A DNA stretch of 56,797 nucleotides. It comes from Gemmatimonadaceae bacterium. GTDB lineage: Bacteria; Gemmatimonadota; Gemmatimonadetes; Gemmatimonadales; Gemmatimonadaceae. This document shows, piece after piece, positions 18,242 through 25,179 of this stretch (position 1 is the stretch's first letter; each line of letters starts with the position of its first letter). The notes under the pieces are model-generated. The model saw only the letters and a list, made by a program, of their open reading frames with translations, made no database searches and was not told the origin of the DNA. The stretch covers positions 1-56,797 of the forward strand of contig JADYYN010000096.1 of NCBI GenBank assembly GCA_020853635.1, in the 5' to 3' direction. Both the position numbers and the translations under genes were made by a program.

Positions 18242-18671
18242 AGCTTCCTGCCAGCGCCCCGAGCAGCGCGCGCGTCGACTCCACCGCCGACGCGCCGAAA
18301 CGGCGCGTGAAGTCACGCTCGACACGCGAGTGGTACTGGCGCGCCGCCCGGAGCGCCGCCTTGCCCCGGTCCGTCAGATACAAGCGGCGCACGCGCTGGT
18401 CCTCCGCGTCGTCCCGGCGCTCGACGTAGCCCCGCTCCACCATCTCCGCGACGCTCTTGAGCGCGCCCTGCGGCGTAATGCCGAGCCGCGCGGCGATCTC
18501 GGCGAGGCTGAACGGACGCTCGGTGAGTGCACGGAAGATCACGCCGTAGTGGTTGCCGATGTCCGGGAACCCCGCATCCGCGAGGTGCACGTGCAGTCCG
18601 TCCTTGAAGCCGTCCAGCGCGCGGACGAGCAGGATCCCGAGGTCTTCAGGGTCCGGTGTTGACAATTTCAT
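18225..18671 (-). CDS. MarR family transcriptional regulator
   Basis: 148-residue winged-helix regulator. The DNA-recognition part is LAEIAARLGITPQGALKSVAEMVERGYVER with the wing DDAEDQRVRRLYLTDRGKAAL, standard for MarR proteins that repress neighbouring genes and release DNA on binding a small ligand. It is divergent from a cupin gene, with an inverted repeat (arms 18665-18676 and 18693-18704) between them, so autoregulation plus control of the cupin gene is likely (inference). The 3' end overlaps the SDR gene by 17 bases in the convergent direction. Confidence 0.88.
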   Translation of the reverse strand: MKLSTPDPEDLGILLVRALDGFKDGLHVHLADAGFPDIGNHYGVIFRALTERPFSLAEIAARLGITPQGALKSVAEMVERGYVERRDDAEDQRVRRLYLTDRGKAALRAARQYHSRVERDFTRRFGASAVESTRALLGALAGSSTPTL

Positions 18672-18704
18672 TCACCTTGGTTTATTATCTGTGGTGAATT
18701 AAAT
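18665..18704. promoter_or_regulatory. Candidate MarR operator: inverted repeat in an AT-rich island
   Basis: Arms ATTTCATTCACC (18665-18676) and GGTGAATTAAAT (18693-18704) match at 11 of 12 positions as an inverted repeat, separated by 16 bases. The block is clearly AT-rich against its surroundings and sits in the divergent MarR/cupin intergenic space. The left arm covers the MarR start codon, so binding would block its expression directly. Confidence 0.55.
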
Positions 18705-18749
18705 ATAGTCCGCTGCAGGTCCGACCACCACATCGCCCCGTCTCCGCCC

Positions 18750-19127
18750 ATGTCGTCACCACATATCGCTGCCGCACAGGCGCCCGTCTTCGAACTGCCG
18801 GGCATCCGATTCACGGGCCACGCGGCGCCGAGCCGCGGCTCGACCGACTCCTCCGTCTGGATCGTCGAACTCGCGCCGGGTACGCCGGGGAACCCGCATC
18901 AACTCACGCGTGAGGAAGTCATCGTCGCGATCGACGGTCGCGCGGTCGGCACCGTGAACGGCCGGGAGTTCGCGCTGACCGCCGGTGACTCGCTCACCGT
19001 CCCTCCGCACACCGACTTCGCGCTGGCGAACCCGTTCGAGTCGACGTTCCGCGCGGTGGCCGTGCTGCCGGTGGGCGGGCAGGCGATCATGGGGGAGAGC
19101 ACGTTCACACCGCCGTGGGCGAGCTGA
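18750..19127 (+). CDS. Cupin domain protein
   Basis: 125-residue protein with a cupin fold: the motif-1 region PGTPGNPHQLTREEVIVAIDGRAVG keeps one His and a Glu, and motif 2 is GDSLTVPPHTDFALANPF. The metal ligand set is less complete than in the KdgF-like cupin at 17073, so it may be a small-molecule binding or quercetinase-like protein rather than a metalloenzyme. Divergent from the MarR gene and likely its regulatory target. Confidence 0.78.
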   Translation: MSSPHIAAAQAPVFELPGIRFTGHAAPSRGSTDSSVWIVELAPGTPGNPHQLTREEVIVAIDGRAVGTVNGREFALTAGDSLTVPPHTDFALANPFESTFRAVAVLPVGGQAIMGESTFTPPWAS

Positions 19128-19142
19128 TGCGCAGGGAGGCTG

Positions 19143-20231
19143 TTACGGCCGATACCGCCACGCCTCCGCGCGAGGTCCCGTCCCGTTCCCATACCCACCG
19201 ACGATCAACGCACCACCATCCGCCGTCCGCGCGACGGCGGAGAACTGGCCGGCCATACGCGGCGCACCGTCGACGAGCGTGAACACGTCAGCCCGTGGAT
19301 CGTACACCTCGGCCTGCGGCGCGCCGCCGCCGAGCAGCACACGACCGTCCGCGAGCAGCACCATCGAGCCGCTGTGCTTGTAGCGTCCGAGGCGCATTGA
19401 CGGACCTGTCATGAAGGTGCCGCGCTGTGGATCGTACAGTTCGCTGGAGTCGTACACACCACGATTGTCGCGCTCGTCGGATCCGCCGGTGATCAACACG
19501 CGACCATCGGGGAGCAGCACGCCGGCGTGTTTGTGGCGACGCACCGTCATCGCGCCGGTGGGTGTGAAGCGACCGCTCCGCGGATCGTACAACTCCGCCG
19601 ACGCGTACAGCGTGACGGCTGCGCCACGATCGCGATGACCGCCGACGATGAGCACGCGACCATCGCGCAGCTTCACGCCCACGTGGCTCTCGCGCTCGAC
19701 GGACATCGGCCCGGTCGCTGTCGATCGGCCGGTCGCGGGGTCGTACAGCTCCGCCGTCTCGAGGAAGTCCCAGTCAGGACCGAGTCCGCCGGCGAACAAC
19801 ACCTTGCCGTTGTCCAACAGGACGGCGATGTGATCCGCCCGTGCTCCGACGAGCGCGCCGGCGGACACGAACGTGTTGCTCTTCGGATCGAAGAGCTCGA
19901 CCGTGCTAGTCGTGCCGCCCGCTGCATAACCACCGGCGAGCAGCACCCGCCCATCAGGCAGCAGTGTGGCCGTGTGGCTGTGCCGCGTGTGACGCATCGG
20001 CGGGAGTGGAGTGAACCGCTCCGTCGCCGGGTCGTAGACTTCCGCGCCTAGCGGTGACCCGGCGGCGATGAACCCCCCGGCCACGAGGATCCGACCATCG
20101 CCGAGCGCGGTCGCAGTGTGGGACGAGCGCGCAGCACTCATCGGAACCGCCATGCTGAGTGTGCCGGGACCCGCCGACAGTCCGAGGGGGATGGTCAGAG
20201 CTGCGAGGCGCGCCGCCGTGCTGAGTCTCAT
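19143..20231 (-). CDS. Secreted kelch-repeat beta-propeller protein
   Basis: 362-residue protein with a signal peptide (MRLSTAARLAALTIPLGLSAGPG) and about six kelch blades, each of the form H(T/A)ATxLxDGRVLxxGG followed by (A/E)xLYDPxxGxFxxTG; clear copies run from residue 35 to the end. Such propellers bind carbohydrates or proteins or form galactose-oxidase-like scaffolds, but the copper ligands of galactose oxidase are not evident. The ATG at 20231 has an AGGT site about eight bases upstream and starts the signal peptide. It is divergent from the S9 peptidase gene and no function is assigned. Confidence 0.8.
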   Translation of the reverse strand: MRLSTAARLAALTIPLGLSAGPGTLSMAVPMSAARSSHTATALGDGRILVAGGFIAAGSPLGAEVYDPATERFTPLPPMRHTRHSHTATLLPDGRVLLAGGYAAGGTTSTVELFDPKSNTFVSAGALVGARADHIAVLLDNGKVLFAGGLGPDWDFLETAELYDPATGRSTATGPMSVERESHVGVKLRDGRVLIVGGHRDRGAAVTLYASAELYDPRSGRFTPTGAMTVRRHKHAGVLLPDGRVLITGGSDERDNRGVYDSSELYDPQRGTFMTGPSMRLGRYKHSGSMVLLADGRVLLGGGAPQAEVYDPRADVFTLVDGAPRMAGQFSAVARTADGGALIVGGYGNGTGPRAEAWRYRP

Positions 20232-20358
20232 GAGATGACCTGTCGGTGAAGGGAGAGCGTTCCGGCATCTACGGTTCGATGCCAGCCGCCATCCTTTCGT
20301 GTATAGTATGGGCACATCGGCCCCCACCGCCCCGGCCCACATCCTCCCCTCGACCGCC

Positions 20359-22731
20359 ATGCTGCGCTTCAGCCGACTCGCCTCCGCCATCCTCCTCGCC
20401 CTCGCGTTCGACGCCAGCGACATCCGCGCGCAGGTCGCCGCCGCGCCCCCGGGCAAACCGTACCAGTTCACCATCGAGGACTACGCACGCGCCGAGCGCT
20501 TCCTTGCCGTGTCGGCTGGTCCACTGGTGAGCGGCGTCGCGGGACGGCCGATGTGGATCGGGGCAAGCAGCCGATTCGTGTATCGCGTCTCGGGTGTGGG
20601 CGGCACCGCGCAGTTCCATCTCGTGGACCCGGTCAAGAAGACCCGCGTGCCGGCGTTCGATCACACCAAGCTCGCGGCGGCGCTCACGACGGCGACCGGC
20701 TCGCGTGTCGATGCGGATCGCCTGCCGTTCCAGACGTTCACGCTCGCGGCAGACGCGGAGTCGATGTCGGCGAGCGTGCGTGGCGCGACCTGGCGCTGTG
20801 ACTTGGTCGCGTACACCTGCGCGAACGGCGGTGCCGCGCGCGCCCTCACTCCGCCCAGCAACTCCAGCGTCTCGCCCGACGGGTCGTGGGCAGTGTTCAT
20901 CCGCAACAACAATCTCTGGGCGAAGTCGCTCGACGCCGCCGCGCGTGAGGTGCAGCTCACCACCGACGGCATCAACGAGTTCGGCTACGCCACCGACAAC
21001 GCTGGCTGGACGCACAGCAACAATCCGATCGTTTCGTGGTCGCCTGACGGCAAGAAGCTCGCGACGTTCCAGCACGACGGCCGCGGCGTACGCGACATGC
21101 ACTTGGTCACCACCAACGTGGGTGTGCCGCAGCTTCAGTCGTGGAAGTACCCGATCCCCGGCGACTCGGTGATCTTCCGCATCTCGCGCGTGGTGATCGA
21201 TCTGCCCGTGGGCGGCGCCGCGCCGCGTGTTGTGCGCTTCGACATGCCGGTCGACCAGCATCGCTCCACGGTGAGCGACCACATCGCCTGCGGCGGCGCG
21301 ATCTGCGACGTGCAGTGGTACGACGACGGCTCGAAGGTCGCGTTCATCTCCAGCTCGCGCGATCACAAGCAAGCTTGGTTGCGCATCGCGGACGCCGCGA
21401 CCGGTGCGGTGCGCACGGTGCTACACGAGACCAGCACCACGCAGATCGGTGACGCGTCGCACCCCGAGGACCTCTGGCGCATCCTGCCGGCCACCAACGA
21501 GTTCATCTGGTGGTCCGACCGCGACGACTGGACGCATCTCTATCTGTACGACCTCACGACCGGCCAACTCAAGAACCGCATCACCACCGGCGTCGGCAAC
21601 GTCTCGTCGATCGTGAAGATCGATGAGAAGGCGCGGCAGATCTGGTTCATGGCCAACGGCCGTGAGCCCGGGCGCGATCCGTACTTCCAGCACTTCTATC
21701 GCATCGGATTCGACGGCAAGGGCCTCACGCTGCTCACGCCGGACGTCGGCAATCACACGGTGGTGCTCTCGCCCGACGCGCGGTACTTCACCGACACCTA
21801 CGCGGCGCCGAACACGCCGCCCGTGACCGTCGTGCGCGATCGCAACGGCAAGTTGGTCCAATCACTCGAGAAGGCCGACGTCACTGCTCTCATCGCGAGC
21901 GGCTGGCGCGCGCCCATGCCGGTGACGGTGAAGGCCCGCGATGGTCAGACCGACATCTACGGCCTCATGTACGTGCCGACGCACCTCGACTCGACCAAGA
22001 AGTACCCGATCATCAACCACATCTACCCGGGCCCGCAGTCCGGAAGCGTGGGCTCGCGCAACTTCTCGCCGGCGCGTGGCGACAACCAGGCGCTGGCCGA
22101 GCTGGGCTTTATCGTGGTGGAGCTCGACGGCATGGGCACGCCGGGCCGCTCCAAGACGTTCCGCGACTTCTACTATGGTCGCATGAACGACAACACCATT
22201 CCCGATCAGATCGCGGGGATGAAGGAGCTCGCGCAGCGGCATCCGTTCATCGACATCGACAACGTCGGCATCTGGGGCCACTCGGGCGGCGGCTTCGCGA
22301 CGGCGGCCGCGATGTTCAAGGCGCCGGACTTCTTCGACGTCGGCATCTCGGAGAGCGGCAACCACGACAATCGCAACTATGAGGACGACTGGGGCGAGCG
22401 GTATCAGGGCCTGCTGGTGAAGAACGGCAACAGCGACAACTACGCCGCCGAGGCGAATCAGACGCACGCGGCGAATCTGCGAGGCAAGCTGTTCCTGATC
22501 CACGGCATGATGGATGACAACGTGCCGCCGTACAACACGACGTTGGTCGCCGACGCGCTCATGAAGGCGGGCAAGGACTTCGACATGCTCATGCTGCCCC
22601 AGGCGCGTCACGGCTTCGGAGCGGACTCGCCGTACATCATGCGGCGTCGCTGGGATTACTTCGTGCAGCACCTGCGCAAGGATATCCCACCGAAGGAGTA
22701 CAAGATCGGTCAACCGCGCGTGCAGCCGTAG
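20359..22731 (+). CDS. Secreted S9 family peptidase (dipeptidyl peptidase IV-like)
   Basis: 790-residue prolyl-oligopeptidase-family serine peptidase. A signal peptide (MLRFSRLASAILLALAF, cleavage near IRAQ) leads into an eight-bladed DPPIV N-terminal propeller (about 120-520) and the alpha/beta hydrolase domain. The catalytic triad is visible: Ser642 in IWGHSGGGFATAA, Asp719 in GMMDDNVPP and His751 in ARHGFG. Such enzymes release dipeptides (often Xaa-Pro) from oligopeptides outside the cytoplasm and are numerous in Gemmatimonadota and Bacteroidota. The ATG at 20359 begins the signal peptide; an earlier in-frame start adds 20 residues with no signal character. Probably monocistronic. Confidence 0.93.
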   Translation: MLRFSRLASAILLALAFDASDIRAQVAAAPPGKPYQFTIEDYARAERFLAVSAGPLVSGVAGRPMWIGASSRFVYRVSGVGGTAQFHLVDPVKKTRVPAFDHTKLAAALTTATGSRVDADRLPFQTFTLAADAESMSASVRGATWRCDLVAYTCANGGAARALTPPSNSSVSPDGSWAVFIRNNNLWAKSLDAAAREVQLTTDGINEFGYATDNAGWTHSNNPIVSWSPDGKKLATFQHDGRGVRDMHLVTTNVGVPQLQSWKYPIPGDSVIFRISRVVIDLPVGGAAPRVVRFDMPVDQHRSTVSDHIACGGAICDVQWYDDGSKVAFISSSRDHKQAWLRIADAATGAVRTVLHETSTTQIGDASHPEDLWRILPATNEFIWWSDRDDWTHLYLYDLTTGQLKNRITTGVGNVSSIVKIDEKARQIWFMANGREPGRDPYFQHFYRIGFDGKGLTLLTPDVGNHTVVLSPDARYFTDTYAAPNTPPVTVVRDRNGKLVQSLEKADVTALIASGWRAPMPVTVKARDGQTDIYGLMYVPTHLDSTKKYPIINHIYPGPQSGSVGSRNFSPARGDNQALAELGFIVVELDGMGTPGRSKTFRDFYYGRMNDNTIPDQIAGMKELAQRHPFIDIDNVGIWGHSGGGFATAAAMFKAPDFFDVGISESGNHDNRNYEDDWGERYQGLLVKNGNSDNYAAEANQTHAANLRGKLFLIHGMMDDNVPPYNTTLVADALMKAGKDFDMLMLPQARHGFGADSPYIMRRRWDYFVQHLRKDIPPKEYKIGQPRVQP

Positions 22732-22802
22732 ACGGAACTATCCTTCGGCAGCCGACATCCTGTCGCCACCATCTCCCATCCACATTCCACCATCTATCCA
22801 TC

Positions 22803-23225
22803 ATGATCACGCGTCGTTCTGAAGCCCGCTGGTCCGGCACACTCAAGGAAGGCACCGGCAACATCCGTTTGGGCAGCGGTGCATTCGAAGGCAAGTACTC
22901 CTTCACCACGCGCTTCGAAGGCGCACCGGGCACCAACCCCGAAGAGCTCCTCGCGGCGGCGCACGCTGGCTGCTACTCGATGGCCTTCAACCTGATGCTC
23001 ACCACGGCAGGCTTCACGCCCAAGAGCGTCGACACGAAGGTCGAAGTGCACATGGATAAGGTCGGCGCCGGCATGTCGATCACGGGCATCACCATCACGA
23101 CGGTCGGTGACGTGCCCGGGATCTCGGCGGAGAAGTTCCTCGAGATCGCCGAGGATGCGAAGAAGAACTGCATCATCTCCAAGGCGATCTCGGTGCCGAT
23201 GACGCTCAAGGCGTCGTTGGCTTGA
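22803..23225 (+). CDS. OsmC family protein (thiol peroxidase)
   Basis: 140-residue OsmC/Ohr-fold protein. The two redox cysteines are in AAHAGCYSMAFNL and EDAKKNCIISKAI, and the N-terminal part GNIRLGSGAFEGKYSFTTRFEGAPGTNPEELL is typical for the OsmC rather than the Ohr branch. These dimeric enzymes reduce organic and lipid hydroperoxides. It is a single gene whose stop faces the convergent DinB gene across a 15-bp hairpin. Confidence 0.92.
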   Translation: MITRRSEARWSGTLKEGTGNIRLGSGAFEGKYSFTTRFEGAPGTNPEELLAAAHAGCYSMAFNLMLTTAGFTPKSVDTKVEVHMDKVGAGMSITGITITTVGDVPGISAEKFLEIAEDAKKNCIISKAISVPMTLKASLA

Positions 23226-23238
23226 TCCTCAACGGCGG

Positions 23239-23282
23239 CTCACTGCTCGAGCGCGGCGCCAGCCAACCGCTTGAGCAGTGAG
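23239..23282. terminator. Strong hairpin at the osmC/dinB convergent junction
   Basis: Arms CTCACTGCTCGAGCG (23239-23253) and CGCTTGAGCAGTGAG (23268-23282) pair over 15 bp with a single G-T wobble, loop of 14 bases. It lies just after the OsmC stop and inside the last codons of the DinB-like gene, so it could end transcription from the plus strand. No T tract follows. Confidence 0.45.
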
Positions 23283-23773
23283 ACCTGCCCCGAGTGGTAG
23301 ATGTCATGCTCCGCCAACGACAGAAGCATTGTCCGGTAGCTGACCCCACTCCCCGGCGGATTCCCCGGTGACGCCGCGACCCGCTCGCCAAACGTCGCCT
23401 CGGGTGTCTCCAGCACCGCGGCGACCAGACTCGCATGCGCCGCATCGAGCGACGCCAGCGCCGCACGCCAGGCCTTCTCGGTCTTCGCACCCACCGCAGG
23501 CCAGTCCCCATCGACCGGCGCACCCGGTGCACCGCCGCGCAGTCGACGCTCTACCTCACGCGTCCAACTGCGCATGTGCAGCACCGTCTCCCAGATGCTG
23601 TGTGCGCCGGCACCGGGGTGCCACGCCGCGATCGCCGGCGTGACGTCCTCGAGCAGCATCGCGCGCGAAGGCCCGTGCCACGGATCACCAACATGCGCAC
23701 GCCGCAGCGCCGCCGCGATCTCGTCGGCGACACTGCGCGGCTTGCGGGCCGCAGCGTCAGGGTTCTTCGCCAC
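23240..23773 (-). CDS. DinB family protein
   Basis: 177-residue four-helix-bundle protein of the DinB/YfiT group. Metal-binding His residues occur in AHSIWETVLHMRSW and in LSLAEHDIYHSGQVSLLKRL, the typical spacing. Members include bacillithiol or mycothiol S-transferases and many of unknown role. The GTG at 23773 is chosen because it lies two bases after the stop of the fucosidase gene, making this the third gene of the GH3-GH29-DinB operon; a longer frame upstream only shadows the fucosidase. The functional link to the glycosidases is unclear. Confidence 0.82.
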   Translation of the reverse strand: MAKNPDAAARKPRSVADEIAAALRRAHVGDPWHGPSRAMLLEDVTPAIAAWHPGAGAHSIWETVLHMRSWTREVERRLRGGAPGAPVDGDWPAVGAKTEKAWRAALASLDAAHASLVAAVLETPEATFGERVAASPGNPPGSGVSYRTMLLSLAEHDIYHSGQVSLLKRLAGAALEQ

Positions 23774-23775
23774 GC

Positions 23776-25179
23776 TCAATCGCCTTGGTACGCGCTCAGC
23801 GTGACCGGCAACGGCATCTCCACCGCGTCCTCGATCGACACCTTGAGCTTGCTCACACGCGCGGGCGCGATCTTCCCGAGGCGCCGGTACCCGATGGTCG
23901 TGCCGTGCCGCAACACCCGCCATCCGATGCCATCGAAGCCCTCGACGATGTAGCGCGCCACGCGCTGACCCTGCGTGATGTCCTCACGCAGATCGAGCAC
24001 CCCGACCGTCGCGCCTTCCTTGAGCGTGAACTCGCCCACCGCCGCCGTCGTGCCGAGCATGCGCCACTTCGCTTCCGCTCCGGCGACGACATCGCGCGCG
24101 AACAAGCGGTCGAGCTGCGTGCGCATCCCCACCAGGTTGTTCACGTCCGTCTGATGGATGAGCCCCTCGCGCGTGGGCGGCACGTTGAGCAGCAGTTTGG
24201 AGTTGCGCCCCACCGACGAGAAGTAGAGCCCCACGAGATTCTCCGCGCTGCGCACCTTCGCGTCCTCGGCCGGGTGATAGAACCAACCGGGACGGATCGA
24301 CACGTCGGTCTCGCCGGGACGCCACACGGTGCCGTCGCGATCGCCGTGCTGCAATGAACGCATCACCTCATCGCCGCTCACGCCGGGCGCCGTGACGATA
24401 TCCGGGCGCACGAACGACCAGTTGGTCGCACCCGCGTACCCGGCCTCGTTGCCGATCCAGCGCACGTCGGGGCCCGCATCGGAGAACATGACAGCGTCGG
24501 GCATCAGCTTGCGCACGAGGCCCCACACGCGCGGCCAGTCGTAGACCTGCCGCTTGCCGTTGGGCCCTTCACCGTTCGCGCCGTCGAACCACACTTCGTG
24601 GATGGGACCGTACTGCGTGAGCAACTCGGTGAGTTGCGCAGCGTACACATCGTTGTAGGTCGGCGAATCACCATACGTGGGGTGATTGCGATCCCAGGGC
24701 GAGAGGTACAACCCGGCCCGCAGTCCTTCGGCCTTGCAGGCGTCGACGAACTCACGCACAACGTCGCCCTTGCCGCCACGGAACGGACTCGAGGCCACAC
24801 TGTGCTTGGTGGTCTTGGTCGGCCAGAGGCAGAAGCCATCGTGGTGCTTCGCCGTGAGGATCATCGCCTTGAAGCCGGCGGCCTTAGCGGTGCGCGCCCA
24901 CTGCCGCGCGTCGAGCGCGGTCGGGTCGAACGACTTCGGATCCTCCTTGCCGTCGCCCCACTCGCGGTCGGAGAACGTGTTCACGCCGAAGTGCAGGAAG
25001 AACGCGAGTTCATCGCGCTGCCAGAGCAGTTGCGAGGAACTCGGCCGCGGCCGCGACTCCACGCGGCGCAACACCGACATTCCCGCCGGTTCCGCCGCCG
25101 ACATCACCCGCGCCATCGCGGAGCCACCGACCGCCATCCCACCCATGGTCCCCACGAACCCACGTCTCGAGATGCTCAT
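23776..25179 (-). CDS. Alpha-L-fucosidase (GH29), Tat-exported
   Basis: 467-residue GH29 enzyme, a retaining exo-fucosidase. MSISRRGFVGTMGGMAVGGSAMA is a twin-arginine signal. The barrel carries the family stretch FLHFGVNTFSDREWGDG, the KHHDGFCLWPTKTTKHSV segment that lines the active site, the loop LSPWDRN and the predicted nucleophile Asp199 in HEVWFDGANGEG. The acid/base residue varies in GH29 and was not identified. The ATG overlaps the stop of the GH3 gene by four bases (ATGA), so the two are translationally coupled and likely act on the same glycan, for example fucosylated xyloglucan or host-type glycans (inference). Confidence 0.92.
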   Translation of the reverse strand: MSISRRGFVGTMGGMAVGGSAMARVMSAAEPAGMSVLRRVESRPRPSSSQLLWQRDELAFFLHFGVNTFSDREWGDGKEDPKSFDPTALDARQWARTAKAAGFKAMILTAKHHDGFCLWPTKTTKHSVASSPFRGGKGDVVREFVDACKAEGLRAGLYLSPWDRNHPTYGDSPTYNDVYAAQLTELLTQYGPIHEVWFDGANGEGPNGKRQVYDWPRVWGLVRKLMPDAVMFSDAGPDVRWIGNEAGYAGATNWSFVRPDIVTAPGVSGDEVMRSLQHGDRDGTVWRPGETDVSIRPGWFYHPAEDAKVRSAENLVGLYFSSVGRNSKLLLNVPPTREGLIHQTDVNNLVGMRTQLDRLFARDVVAGAEAKWRMLGTTAAVGEFTLKEGATVGVLDLREDITQGQRVARYIVEGFDGIGWRVLRHGTTIGYRRLGKIAPARVSKLKVSIEDAVEMPLPVTLSAYQGD

